64,000 bases of DNA, from NCBI RefSeq assembly GCF_008843165.1, contig NZ_CP044427.1, forward strand, positions 2,418,001 to 2,482,000, read 5' to 3'. The stretch comes from Ornithinimicrobium pratense. GTDB taxonomy: Bacteria > Actinomycetota > Actinomycetes > Actinomycetales > Dermatophilaceae. A model generated the notes under the pieces. That model was not told where the DNA came from, made no database searches, and saw only the letters and a program-made list of their open reading frames with translations. This document shows positions 23,921 through 32,850 of the stretch, one piece after another. Position 1 is the first letter of the stretch. Each line of letters begins with the position of its first letter. A program made the position numbers and the translations under genes.

Positions 23921-25726
23921 TCAGGGCTGACCGGCATCCGGGTGGGTGCAGGTCACCTGGTCGGAAGCCTGATAGGTCGTCGTGAACTCGTCACGGTGCG
24001 CCTCCTGGCCGTCGCGGGACAGGACGCGGACGACGGTGATGGTGAAGCCCTCGGACTTGGCCTGGGGGACGCAGTCCTCGCTGTCGTCCTCCTCCTCCCC
24101 GCCCTGGGTGATGTTGCGCCGCTCCCCGTCGATGGTCCGCACGTCGTACTGACGCTGCCCCAGGTAGGTCATGTGGATCTCATCGCCGCTGATCCAGGCG
24201 CGGACCACGACCGGGGTGTCGGTGTCGTTGGTCCAGAGGTTGTCGATGACCGGGTAGGCCAGCGTGGCCTCCCGACCGGCCGGGTAGCGGGAGATGTAGA
24301 AGGAGTGCGGGGTGTGGGCATCGAGCTGGACGCCGGAGTTCCACGACGCGTTGAGCACCACCGTCGAGATCTGCGACAGCCCACCGCCCAGACCCATGAC
24401 TAGGCGGCCGTCCATGATCACCGGAGCCTCCACATACCCGGCCTCCTCGGAGATGTCCCCGAGGGCCGCGCCGAGGCTGAACTGCTCGCCCGGCATCACC
24501 ACGGTGCCATTGACGTGAGCCACCCCGGCCCGCAGGTTAGCCGTCCGGGCCTCGTTGGCCGGGCCGGTCGGGAAGGCGGAAACGAAGCTGCCCATCGGGC
24601 GGAACCGCCAGCCCTCGGACACCTCGGTGGGGATGGCCGGCTCGACCACCGAGACCCCGGCCTCGACGGTGCGCCCCTCCCCCTCCTCCGCGAGGGCGGC
24701 CAGCACGGCGTCGGCGACCCCGTCCTCCTCCAGCGCGTAACCCACCTGGGCGGGCACCACCTGCACCTCCGTGCCGTCGAGCCGGACGGTGGCGTCCAGG
24801 GGGCCGGCCTCCAGCTGCCCCAGGTCCTGCCGGACCCGGTCCAGCAGCCCCTCCTTGTCCAGCTCCAGAGATAGCCTCCCGTCCTCCTGCCGCACAGCCA
24901 GCAGCGCCCGCAGGTCGCGCTCGACGAGCTCGGCGGTCGCGGTCAGCTCGTCGTCACCGTCGCCGCGAGCGGCGGTGACCAGCACGGGCGAACCGAGCGC
25001 AGGGTCCAGCTCCTCGCGGGTGAAGCGGTCGATCTCAGCCTGGGTCAGCTCGGGGACCACCTCGGCCGAGTGGCCCTCGACCTCCCGGTCCTCCCCCGTG
25101 GGCCAGCCCGGCGTCAGCCAGGCCTCCCGGATCTCCTCCGCGGTCGCCGGGACGTCGAGGCTGTGCCCCATGGCCGCCTCCTTGGCCTCCACCCCGTCCG
25201 GCCCGATCGTGACCTCACCATCCTCGGGGTCGCGGTCGTAGTCCTCCGCCAGGCCGGTCACGGCGGCATCGAGCGCCTCCTGGTCGACCGCGGTGCGGAG
25301 CGGCAACTCCTGGTCGGTCCCGGCCACGTGCGACCACAGCTCGCGCGGGTCGAACGACAGCCGGGTCGCATCGGACAAGGTGGCGTCCACGTCCAGGCGC
25401 AACCCCGCCTCCTCAGGGACCAGGCTGAGCTCCTCAGGCTCCTGCGCCCCCGGCACGGGCGTGCGCACGGTGATCGGCGAGCTGGTCAGCTCGGCGAGTT
25501 GGCGGGAGAGCACGTCCTGGGCCTGCTCCCGGGTCAGGCTGCCGATGTCGACCCCGGCGACGCTGACCCCTGCGGGCTGACGGTCCTTGAAGTAGTAGGC
25601 CGCGGCGACGTAGGCGCCGCCCAGCAGCACCACCGCCACGGCCAGGGCGAGCAACACCGACCACCAGCCGCGGCCGGCAGCGGGCTCCTCACGGAGGCCG
25701 CTCGGGCTCTGCGTGCCCTTGCTCAT
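23921..25726 (-). CDS. VanW family protein with membrane anchor
   Basis: A 601-residue protein with one N-terminal membrane helix (about residues 22-46), two peptidoglycan-binding-4-like repeats (about 55-330, beginning VSVAGVDIGSLTREQAQDVLS) and a C-terminal VanW domain (about 360-530, with MPGEQFSLG and GGGLSQISTVVLNASWNSG). The family is associated with the cell wall and with some vancomycin-resistance clusters, but its biochemical role is unknown. The mature protein is highly acidic. ATG 25726 is the start. A 13-bp repeat array lies just upstream. Confidence 0.87.
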   Translation of the reverse strand: MSKGTQSPSGLREEPAAGRGWWSVLLALAVAVVLLGGAYVAAAYYFKDRQPAGVSVAGVDIGSLTREQAQDVLSRQLAELTSSPITVRTPVPGAQEPEELSLVPEEAGLRLDVDATLSDATRLSFDPRELWSHVAGTDQELPLRTAVDQEALDAAVTGLAEDYDRDPEDGEVTIGPDGVEAKEAAMGHSLDVPATAEEIREAWLTPGWPTGEDREVEGHSAEVVPELTQAEIDRFTREELDPALGSPVLVTAARGDGDDELTATAELVERDLRALLAVRQEDGRLSLELDKEGLLDRVRQDLGQLEAGPLDATVRLDGTEVQVVPAQVGYALEEDGVADAVLAALAEEGEGRTVEAGVSVVEPAIPTEVSEGWRFRPMGSFVSAFPTGPANEARTANLRAGVAHVNGTVVMPGEQFSLGAALGDISEEAGYVEAPVIMDGRLVMGLGGGLSQISTVVLNASWNSGVQLDAHTPHSFYISRYPAGREATLAYPVIDNLWTNDTDTPVVVRAWISGDEIHMTYLGQRQYDVRTIDGERRNITQGGEEEDDSEDCVPQAKSEGFTITVVRVLSRDGQEAHRDEFTTTYQASDQVTCTHPDAGQP

Positions 25727-25760
25727 CGCCCTACGTCCCTTCTCGTGCGGGGGTCTGCCC

Positions 25761-25810
25761 TGCGGTCCGATACTGCGGTCCGATACCGCGGTCCGATACT
25801 GCGGTCCGAT
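25761..25810. repeat. 13-bp tandem repeat array upstream of the VanW gene
   Basis: Units TGCGGTCCGATAC, TGCGGTCCGATAC and CGCGGTCCGATAC and a partial TGCGGTCCGAT are arranged head to tail with a 13-bp period. The array lies 35-84 bases upstream of the VanW start, in non-coding DNA. It could be a multimeric protein-binding site, or a simple expansion. Confidence 0.85.
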
Positions 25811-25849
25811 GGCTGGTAGCCGCGCGGGGCGCGCCGGGGTGCCCCCGCC

Positions 25850-26305
25850 TCAGCGTAATTCCCCGAGCCGCCCACGGTAGTGGACCAGACCGGGTTCGTC
25901 GGTAGGACCCGCCAACATCCCCACGACCTCGACGACCGCGATGGTGTGGTCGCCCGCCTCGTGCAGGGCGTAGGTGCGGCACTCAAAGCTGGCCAGCACC
26001 CCGGTGAGCAGAGCCACGCCGGTGACCTGGCCGCGCTCGTGCGGGATCCGGGCGAGCTGGCCGTGCAGCGGGCGGCCTGGCTCGCCGAGCCACTCCGCGA
26101 GGCCACGCTGCCGGGCGGCGAGCACGCTGACCCCCAGGGGGCTGCCCTCCAGCACGCCCTCGAGCACCCGGGCCTCGTTGTGCAGGCTGACCAGGAGGAG
26201 CACCGGGTCCAGCGAGACGCTCGTGAGGGTGTCCACGGTCAGCGCGACGTCGTGACCGCGCAGCACGGAGGTGGCGACGGCGACGCCGCTGGCGAACCGG
26301 CCCAT
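25850..26305 (-). CDS. Flavin reductase-like (FMN-binding split barrel) protein
   Basis: A 151-residue protein from the first canonical start (ATG 26305), beginning MGRFASGVAVATSV and matching the flavin reductase-like domain, which binds FMN and transfers hydride from NAD(P)H or partners an oxygenase. The frame continues upstream of the ATG without a stop and reads VSEPIDPARYRQA, which looks like the normal family N-terminus, but no ATG, GTG or TTG is found in frame before the mshB stop. The true start is therefore uncertain and may be non-canonical. It follows mshB on the same strand. Confidence 0.75.
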   Translation of the reverse strand: MGRFASGVAVATSVLRGHDVALTVDTLTSVSLDPVLLLVSLHNEARVLEGVLEGSPLGVSVLAARQRGLAEWLGEPGRPLHGQLARIPHERGQVTGVALLTGVLASFECRTYALHEAGDHTIAVVEVVGMLAGPTDEPGLVHYRGRLGELR

Positions 26306-26350
26306 GGCCTGCCGGTAGCGCGCCGGGTCGATCGGCTCGCTGACGACGTC

Positions 26351-26398
26351 GCTGTGGTGGTCGCTGTGGTGGTCACGGTGGTGGTCGCTGTCGTGGCC
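26351..26398. repeat. 12-bp repeat encoding a His/Asp-rich stretch
   Basis: Four units related to GCTGTGGTGGTC (plus strand) lie between mshB and the flavin reductase start. Read in the reductase frame on the minus strand they encode HDSDHHRDHHSDHHSD. The last unit is degenerate. Confidence 0.75.
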
Positions 26399-26421
26399 GT
26401 CCTCGAGGTGGTCGGTGGTGC

Positions 26422-27384
26422 TCAGGGCTCCAGCACCCCCTGGGCGTCCACGAGCGCCTGCTGGGCGTCGGGCCAGCGGGCGAAGGCCTCCCGGCCCGGC
26501 AGCCGGGCGGCGACGTTATTGGACAGTGTGTAGAAACCGTCGAAGACGGTGACCTGGGTGGGGTGCTCGCGCAGTGCGGCGACCTGCAGCGGCAGGGCCG
26601 CAGCATCCTGGACTGCGTGCGTCGCCACGTGGTCGGGGACCACGCTCGGCGGGAAGGGGTCGTGCGGGGCCGGGACCTTCGCCTCGCACCCGGCCGGGCT
26701 GAGGATGCCGGACGGCACGTGCGCCGCCAGCCAGGCCCGATCCTCCAGCGCCCACGAGCGCGGGAGCACGGTGACGTAGAGAGCCGGTCGCTGGCCGCGC
26801 CGCCGATCGGCCCCGGCGCCCGCCTCCGGGTCGGGGGCGAGCGACCACAGCCGCTCCACGGCAGCCACGGTGACCCGGTGGGTCTGGACGTGGTCGGGGT
26901 GGGCGTAGCCGCCCCAGGGGTCATAGGTGAGGACCACGTCCGGGTCGATCTGCTGCAGGACATCGACCAGCTCGCCTGCGGCCTCCTCGACGTCCGCCCC
27001 GGCGAAGGCCTGGGGATGAGCAGCGGCGGACGACCCGGCCATTCCGCTGTCCCGCCAGCGAGGCGGGTCGCCACCCAGGTAGTGGTGGCGCACCCCCAAC
27101 GCGGCCATCGCGCGGGCGAGCTCCCCGCGCCGGTACGGGCCGAGCTCCTCGGTGCCCTCCAGGCGGGCCACCTCGGGGGTGATCACCTCCCCCTCCTCCC
27201 CCAGGGTCGCGGTCACCACGTGGACCTCGTCCCCGGCCTGCACGTGGTGGGCCAGGGTCAGGCCGGTGGCCAGCGTCTCGTCGTCCGGGTGGGCGTGCAC
27301 CGCGACCAGCCGCAGCGGACCCCCGTCGGGCGCTCCGTCACGCAGGTCGGGTCGGCGCAAGGGGTCCTCGGGTCGCTGGGGCAC
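26422..27384 (-). CDS. mshB: MshB-like PIG-L deacetylase, mycothiol biosynthesis
   Basis: A 320-residue zinc-dependent deacetylase of the LmbE/PIG-L family, with VHAHPDDETLATG near residue 30 (zinc-binding His-Pro-Asp-Asp) and YAHPDHVQTHR in the middle. The length and flanking motifs fit MshB, which deacetylates GlcNAc-Ins during mycothiol synthesis, rather than the mycothiol conjugate amidase Mca, although Mca remains possible. GTG 27384 starts 3 bases after the typA stop, so the two genes are co-transcribed. Confidence 0.85.
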   Translation of the reverse strand: MPQRPEDPLRRPDLRDGAPDGGPLRLVAVHAHPDDETLATGLTLAHHVQAGDEVHVVTATLGEEGEVITPEVARLEGTEELGPYRRGELARAMAALGVRHHYLGGDPPRWRDSGMAGSSAAAHPQAFAGADVEEAAGELVDVLQQIDPDVVLTYDPWGGYAHPDHVQTHRVTVAAVERLWSLAPDPEAGAGADRRRGQRPALYVTVLPRSWALEDRAWLAAHVPSGILSPAGCEAKVPAPHDPFPPSVVPDHVATHAVQDAAALPLQVAALREHPTQVTVFDGFYTLSNNVAARLPGREAFARWPDAQQALVDAQGVLEP

Positions 27385-27387
27385 GGC

Positions 27388-29316
27388 TCACCCCTGGTGC
27401 TTGGCCCGCGACGTCGCCCGGGCCCGCTGGTTGGCGTCCAGGATCACCTTGCGCACCCTCACCGCCTCGGGCGTGACCTCCACACACTCGTCCTCGCGGC
27501 AGAACTCCAGGCTCTGCTCCAGGGACAGCAGCCGCGGCGGGACGAGCCGCTCCAGGACGTCGGCGCCGGCGGAGCGGACGTTGGTGAGCTTGCGCTCCTT
27601 GGTGATGTTGACGTCCATATCGTCGGCCCGGGAGTTCTCCCCCACGATCATCCCCTCGTAGACCTCCGTGGTCGGCTCGACGAACAGGGTGCCGCGCTCC
27701 TGCAGGTTGAACATCGCGTAGGTGGTGGCCACGCCGGTCCGGTCGGACACGAGGGAGCCGGACTGCCGGGTGCGGATCTCGCCGAACCAGGGGGCGTAAC
27801 CGTCGAAGACGTGGTGGGCGATGCCGGTGCCCCGCGTCTCGGTGAGGAACTCGGTGCGGAAGCCGATCAGCCCGCGGGAGGGCACGACATACTCCATCCG
27901 CACCCACCCGGTGCCGTGGTTGGTCATCTGCTCCATCCGGCCCTTGCGCGCCGCCATCAGCTGGGTGATGGTGCCCAAGTGCTCCTCGGGGGTGTCGACG
28001 GTCAGCCGCTCCACCGGCTCGTGCAGCTTCCCGTCGATCTCCTTGGTGACCACCTGCGGCTTGCCGACCGTCAGCTCGAAGCCTTCACGGCGCATCTGTT
28101 CCACCAGGATCGCCAGCGCCAGCTCGCCGCGGCCCTGGACCTCCCAGGCGTCCGGGCGCTCGGTGGGCAGCACCCGCAGCGAGACGTTGCCGACCAGCTC
28201 CTTGTCCAGCCGGTCCTTGACCAGACGCGCGGTGACCTTGGAGCCCTTGACCCGCCCTGCGATGGGCGAGGTGTTGGTGCCGATCGTCATGGAGATGGCC
28301 GGCTCGTCCACCGTGATCAAGGGCAGCGGCACGGGGCTCTCGGCGTCCGCCAGCGTCTCGCCAATGGTGATCTCCGGGATGCCGGCGATGGCCATGATGT
28401 CACCGGGGCCGGCTGCCTGCGCCGGCTTGCGCTCCAACCCGTCGGTGAGCAGCAGCTCGGTGATCTTGACCCGCACGACCGAACCGTCCCGGCGGCACCA
28501 GGCGACCTGCTGGCCCTTGCGGATCTCCCCCTCGTAGACGCGGCACAGGGCCAAGCGACCCAGGAACGGGCTGGAGTCCAGGTTGGTCACGTGCGCCTGC
28601 AGCGGTGCACCGGGGGTATAGGTCGGCGCCGGGACGGTGTTGAGGATGGTGGCGAAGAGCGGCTCGAGGTCCAGCTCGTCCGGCAGCCCGCCGTCGGCGG
28701 GCGCGGTCAGGGAGGCCCGGCCCGCCTTGGCCGAGGCGTAGACCACGGGGAAGTCAAGGGCCTCCTCCACGCGCTCGGGGTCGTGATCATCGAGCAGGTC
28801 CATGAACAGGGCGTAGACGTCGTCCACGACCTCGGAGATCCGGCTGTCCGGGCGGTCCACCTTGTTGATGCACAGCACGACCGGCTTCTGCGCAGCCAGC
28901 GCCTTGCGCAGCACGAAGCGGGTCTGCGGCAGCGGCCCCTCGGAGGCGTCGACCAGCAGGACCACGCCGTCCACCATGGACAGCCCACGCTCGACCTCAC
29001 CGCCGAAGTCGGCGTGCCCGGGGGTGTCGATGATGTTGATGGTCATCCCGCCCTCGGGGGCGGAGGTGCCGGTGTAGCGGATGGCCGTGTTCTTGGCCAG
29101 GATCGTGATGCCCTTCTCCCGCTCCAGGTCACCTGAGTCCATCACCCGTTCGACCTCGGTCCCCTCCTTCTGGTGCTGGGCGAAGGCGCCGCCCTGGGTG
29201 AGCATGGCGTCGACAAGGGTGGTCTTGCCGTGGTCGACGTGCGCCACGATGGCCACGTTGCGGATGTCGTCACGGGTGGCGGCGCGCACGCCGGAGCTGG
29301 TGTCAGCGAGAGGCAT
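27388..29316 (-). CDS. typA: Translational GTPase TypA/BipA
   Basis: A 642-residue ribosome-associated GTPase. The G domain shows [15 protein letters not shown] (G1), the switch I region [27 protein letters not shown] (G3) and NKVDRPD (G4). Elongation-factor domains II, III and V and the BipA-specific C-terminus follow. It supports 50S assembly and growth under stress. The length is typical. ATG 29316 has GGAG and a possible GAGACT -10 close upstream. It is the first gene of a cluster with mshB and the flavin reductase. Confidence 0.96.
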   Translation of the reverse strand: MPLADTSSGVRAATRDDIRNVAIVAHVDHGKTTLVDAMLTQGGAFAQHQKEGTEVERVMDSGDLEREKGITILAKNTAIRYTGTSAPEGGMTINIIDTPGHADFGGEVERGLSMVDGVVLLVDASEGPLPQTRFVLRKALAAQKPVVLCINKVDRPDSRISEVVDDVYALFMDLLDDHDPERVEEALDFPVVYASAKAGRASLTAPADGGLPDELDLEPLFATILNTVPAPTYTPGAPLQAHVTNLDSSPFLGRLALCRVYEGEIRKGQQVAWCRRDGSVVRVKITELLLTDGLERKPAQAAGPGDIMAIAGIPEITIGETLADAESPVPLPLITVDEPAISMTIGTNTSPIAGRVKGSKVTARLVKDRLDKELVGNVSLRVLPTERPDAWEVQGRGELALAILVEQMRREGFELTVGKPQVVTKEIDGKLHEPVERLTVDTPEEHLGTITQLMAARKGRMEQMTNHGTGWVRMEYVVPSRGLIGFRTEFLTETRGTGIAHHVFDGYAPWFGEIRTRQSGSLVSDRTGVATTYAMFNLQERGTLFVEPTTEVYEGMIVGENSRADDMDVNITKERKLTNVRSAGADVLERLVPPRLLSLEQSLEFCREDECVEVTPEAVRVRKVILDANQRARATSRAKHQG

Positions 29317-29361
29317 AGTCTCCAGTCTCTCAGGTCCGACGGCCTGCTCCTGCCACGTCGG

Positions 29362-29802
29362 TCAGGAGCAAGGGGTATGCAGCAGGCCGGCGAGGTGCTC
29401 GACGATGGGCAGGTCGGCGGTCAGCCAGGCCACCTCGAACAGGTCCTTAAGGGTCAGCCACCGCACCTGGTCGTGGTCCTGCAGGGGCCTGGGCCAGGGC
29501 TCTCCAGGCAGCGCGGTGGCCCACCACAGGTCCATCACGGCGGTGGTCGACAGGGTCCAGGCGCCCGGGCCGACCCGCTCCCCCAGGCGCACCCGCAGGC
29601 CGAGCTCCTCCTGCACCTCCCGGCGCGCGGCGTGCGCGGAGGTCTCGCCGGGCTCCACCTTGCCCCCGGGGAACTCCCAACCGCCCGCCAACGAGGCGGG
29701 CCGGGTCCGCCGTGCGGCCAGGACCCGGGTGGGGCGGGAGAGGTCGTCGACCAGGGCCACGGCCGAGACCAAGACGCAGGGCTGGTGCGGGCGCGCTGGC
29801 AT
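29362..29802 (-). CDS. Nudix hydrolase, MutT-like
   Basis: A 146-residue protein with a complete Nudix box, GGKVEPGETSAHAARREVQEELGL-like (from residue about 48). Preceding WEFPGGK is typical of MutT enzymes that hydrolyse oxidised nucleoside triphosphates such as 8-oxo-dGTP. ATG 29802 was chosen over an upstream in-frame ATG because GACGAT lies 6 bases before it, giving a leaderless start. Substrate specificity cannot be read from sequence. Confidence 0.87.
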   Translation of the reverse strand: MPARPHQPCVLVSAVALVDDLSRPTRVLAARRTRPASLAGGWEFPGGKVEPGETSAHAARREVQEELGLRVRLGERVGPGAWTLSTTAVMDLWWATALPGEPWPRPLQDHDQVRWLTLKDLFEVAWLTADLPIVEHLAGLLHTPCS

Positions 29803-29808
29803 ACCGCC

Positions 29809-29814
29809 ATCGTC
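29809..29814 (-). promoter_or_regulatory. -10 element, leaderless start of the Nudix gene
   Basis: GACGAT on the minus strand, 6 bases before ATG 29802. Confidence 0.4.
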
Positions 29815-29998
29815 GCAGCCCACCCGTCGACGCCGGTGACGGACGCCGGTGACCGTCGAGGCGCAGGTTACGTTCTCGTAAAGATCCGCGTGGACATCTC
29901 CCGCCGGAGACCGACCTGTGGTGAGGTTCGATATCGCCGGTGCACCGGCTCATGGCCGGCGCCTCAGTGGCGCGGCCGACATCTCGAGGAGGAGACAC

Positions 29999-31720
29999 AT
30001 GATCAATCGCAAGGCTGCCGCGGTGGCCGGCGCCGCCGCACTGGCCCTAGTCCTCTCGTCCTGCGCCGAGTCCGAGCGCGAAAGCGATGGCGAGAACACC
30101 GACACCGACGGCGCCGCTACTGGCGCGGCCGGCGACGGAAGCGGCGACGGGGAAATGTCCGACGCCACGTTCATCTTCGGCGCGGCGGGCGAGCCCAAGC
30201 TGTTCGACCCGTTCTACGCCAGCGACGGCGAGACCTTCCGCATCACCCGCCAGATCTACGAGCAGCTGCTGGACTTCGAGCCCGGCACCGCCGAGACGAT
30301 CCCGGGTCTGGCGGAGTCCTACGAGGGCTCCGAGGACGGCTTGACCTGGGACTTCCAGATCCGTGAAGGTGTGAAGTTCCACGACGGCACCGACCTCGAC
30401 GCCGAGGCGGTCTGCGCGAACTTCGACCGGTGGTACAACCAGACGGGCGCTGCCCAGAACTCGGCCGTCACCTACTACTGGAACAACAACTTCGGTGGGT
30501 TCGCCGACCAGTCCGACCGCGACTCGCTCTATGAGTCCTGCGAGGCCACCGACGAGATGACCGCCCAGGTCACCATCACCCGCTACACCTCCAAGTTCCC
30601 CGACATCCTGGCCCACGGCGCCTACGCGATCCACAGCCCGTCGGCGATGGAGGAGCACGACGCCAACAACGTCGAGGCCGCCGGTGAGGGCTTCACCTAC
30701 CCGGCCTACGCGACCGAGCACCCGACCGGCACCGGCGCCTTCCAGTTCGCCGGCTACGACCAGGCCAACGGCACCGTCACCCTGGAGCGGTTCGAGGACT
30801 ACTGGGGCGAGAAGGCCGGCGTCGCGGAGATGGTCGTCCGGTCCATCCCTGACGAGGCAACCCGTCGCCAGGAGCTCGAGGCCGGCCAGATCCACGGCTA
30901 CGACCTGCCCAACCCGGTGGACTGGAACAGCCTGGAGGAGGACGGCAACACGATCGAGATCCGCCCGGCGTTCAACATCCTCTACGTGGGTCTGAACGCC
31001 ACCACCAACGAGGCGCTCCTGGACGTCAACGTCCGCAAGGCCCTCTCGCACGCCATCAACCGCGACCAGCTGGTCCAGTCCCAGCTGCCGGAGGGCGCCG
31101 AGGCCGCCAGCCAGTTCTTCCCGGACACGCTGCCGGGCTACAACGAGGACCTGGAGCCCTACGCCTACGACCCGGACATGGCGCGCGAGCTGCTGGAGGA
31201 GGCCGGTCACGCCGACCTGGAGATCGAGTTCTGGCAGCCGACCGAGGTGACCCGGCCCTACATGCCGGACCCGGCCAGCATCTTCGACGCCATCCGCTCG
31301 GACTGGGAGGCTGTCGGAATCACGGTGAACCCGCGGCCGATGCCGTGGACCGGTGGCTACCTGGAGGGCACCGAGCAGGGCCAGGCCGCGGCCTACCTGC
31401 TGGGCTGGACCGGTGACTACAGCTCCCCGGACAACTTCATCGGCACCTTCTTCACCCAGCAGGACAACGCCTTCGACACCGGCAACTACGACTTCGCCGA
31501 CGAGCTGACCGACATGCTCGTGGAGGCGGACTCCGAGCCGGACCCGGACGCGCGCGAGGAGATGTACAAGGAGATCAACGCTCGCATCGCCGAGGACTTC
31601 CTCCCCGGCCTGCCGATCTCGCACTCCCCGCCTGCCATCGTGGTTTCCGAGGCCGTGCAGGGGCTGATCACCAGCCCGTTGGCGGCAGAGGACTTCTCCA
31701 CCGTCACGATCGACGAGTGA
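29999..31720 (+). CDS. dppA: Peptide ABC transporter substrate-binding lipoprotein
   Basis: A 573-residue family 5 extracellular solute-binding lipoprotein. A short signal peptide with lipobox LSSC (near residue 21) is followed by an acidic linker and then the DppA/OppA fold, with the characteristic FEPGTAETIPGLAESYE-like region and FHDGTDLDAEAV near the N-terminal third. It should capture oligopeptides or similar ligands at the membrane surface. ATG 29999 has AGGAGGAG 6 bases upstream, one of the strongest ribosome sites here. It is the first gene of a complete importer. The symbol marks the family, not the exact substrate. Confidence 0.92.
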   Translation: MINRKAAAVAGAAALALVLSSCAESERESDGENTDTDGAATGAAGDGSGDGEMSDATFIFGAAGEPKLFDPFYASDGETFRITRQIYEQLLDFEPGTAETIPGLAESYEGSEDGLTWDFQIREGVKFHDGTDLDAEAVCANFDRWYNQTGAAQNSAVTYYWNNNFGGFADQSDRDSLYESCEATDEMTAQVTITRYTSKFPDILAHGAYAIHSPSAMEEHDANNVEAAGEGFTYPAYATEHPTGTGAFQFAGYDQANGTVTLERFEDYWGEKAGVAEMVVRSIPDEATRRQELEAGQIHGYDLPNPVDWNSLEEDGNTIEIRPAFNILYVGLNATTNEALLDVNVRKALSHAINRDQLVQSQLPEGAEAASQFFPDTLPGYNEDLEPYAYDPDMARELLEEAGHADLEIEFWQPTEVTRPYMPDPASIFDAIRSDWEAVGITVNPRPMPWTGGYLEGTEQGQAAAYLLGWTGDYSSPDNFIGTFFTQQDNAFDTGNYDFADELTDMLVEADSEPDPDAREEMYKEINARIAEDFLPGLPISHSPPAIVVSEAVQGLITSPLAAEDFSTVTIDE

Positions 31721-31753
31721 GCGTCCCTGCTCGTTGAGCAGTGAGCCTCACCG

Positions 31754-31788
31754 CCGCCGGGGCAGCTCGTCCAGAGCTGCCCCGGCGG
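31754..31788 (+). terminator. Strong hairpin between dppA and dppB
   Basis: CCGCCGGGGCAGCTC (31754-31768) and GAGCTGCCCCGGCGG (31774-31788) form a perfect 15-bp stem with the loop GTCCA. There is no U tract. It should partly terminate transcription or stabilise the dppA mRNA, giving more binding protein than permease. Confidence 0.8.
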
Positions 31789-31820
31789 TGTCGTGAACAC
31801 CTCCCGCGCAGGTTGAAAGG

Positions 31821-31826
31821 TAGGTT
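31821..31826 (+). promoter_or_regulatory. -10 element, leaderless start of dppB
   Basis: TAGGTT lies 6 bases before GTG 31833 and after the hairpin, suggesting separate expression of the permease and ATPase genes. Confidence 0.5.
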
Positions 31827-31832
31827 TCCCGG

Positions 31833-32843
31833 GTGACCAAGTACATCGTGCGACGACTGTTCCAGGCCGTCATCGCGCTGTTCATGCTCAGCGTCCTGCT
31901 GTTCATCTGGCTGCGCTCGCTGCCCGGTGGGCCGGTCTCGGCGCTGCTCGGTGAGCGCAGCACGGCCGCGGACCGCGAGGCCCTGGAGCGGGCGCTCGGC
32001 CTGGACCAGCCGATCTTCGTCCAGTACTGGCGCTTCCTGACCCGGGCGCTGAGCGGCGACTTCGGCACCTCCACCTTCGTGGCTCCCGGCCAGGACGCCC
32101 TGCAGGTCTTCCTCGCCCGGCTCCCGGCAACGATCGAGCTGAGCCTGTTCGCCCTGCTCATCGCCGTCACCCTGGCCATCCCGCTCGGCTACGTCGCGGC
32201 CCGTCGCAGGGGCCGTCCCCTGGACACCGGTGCGGTGATGTTCTCCCTGGTGGGTGTCGCCGTGCCGGTCTTCTTCCTCGCCTTCGTGCTGCGGGACGTC
32301 TTCGCCGTGAACCTCGGCTGGCTGCCGGCCTCGGGCCGGTCCACGGTCGGCATCAACTCCACCGACGTCACCGGTCTGTTCGTCCTGGACGGGCTGCTGA
32401 CCAGGGAGTGGGACGCCGCCTGGGACGCGCTGAGGCACCTCATCCTGCCGGCCCTGGCCCTGGCCTCCATCCCGTTCGCGGTGATCTTCCGCATCACCCG
32501 CGCCTCGGTGCTGGACGTCCTCGACGAGGACTACGTCCGCACCGCCCGCGCCAAGGGCCTGACCTCCCAGGTGATCCGGGGGCGGCACATCCTGCGCAAC
32601 GCGCTCATCCCCGTCGTCACCACGGTCGGTCTGCAGATCGGCGCGCTGCTCGCCGGGGCGGTGCTGACCGAGCGGGTCTTCTCGATCCGCGGCATCGGCG
32701 ACGCGCTCGCCCGCGGGTTCGAGCAGCGAGACTATCCCGTGCTCCAGGTCCTCATCATGATGGCGGCCCTGATCTACATCATCGTCAACCTGCTCGTGGA
32801 CATCGCCTACGCCGTGATCGACCCACGCGTCCGGGCGAAGTGA
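31833..32843 (+). CDS. dppB: Peptide ABC transporter permease, DppB type
   Basis: A 336-residue inner-membrane permease with six membrane segments. The N-terminal signature IVRRLFQAVIALFMLSVLLF is typical of DppB/OppB, and a cytoplasmic EAA-like loop (YVRTARAKGL) that docks with the ATPases follows the fourth segment. It is located downstream of dppA, after a hairpin and a new promoter, and is 7 bases from dppC. Confidence 0.92.
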   Translation: MTKYIVRRLFQAVIALFMLSVLLFIWLRSLPGGPVSALLGERSTAADREALERALGLDQPIFVQYWRFLTRALSGDFGTSTFVAPGQDALQVFLARLPATIELSLFALLIAVTLAIPLGYVAARRRGRPLDTGAVMFSLVGVAVPVFFLAFVLRDVFAVNLGWLPASGRSTVGINSTDVTGLFVLDGLLTREWDAAWDALRHLILPALALASIPFAVIFRITRASVLDVLDEDYVRTARAKGLTSQVIRGRHILRNALIPVVTTVGLQIGALLAGAVLTERVFSIRGIGDALARGFEQRDYPVLQVLIMMAALIYIIVNLLVDIAYAVIDPRVRAK

Positions 32844-32850
32844 GGCATCG

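Noticed and set aside
25761..25810. 13-bp array considered as a CRISPR
   Set aside because: The units are contiguous without spacers and far too short, and no cas gene is present.
26563..29136. 857-codon open frame antisense to typA and mshB
   Set aside because: It has no ribosome site or domain, and the sense genes are clear families. The same reasoning excludes long antisense frames opposite the peptide transporter, the mannitol-type dehydrogenase and the MgtE_N/CBS gene.
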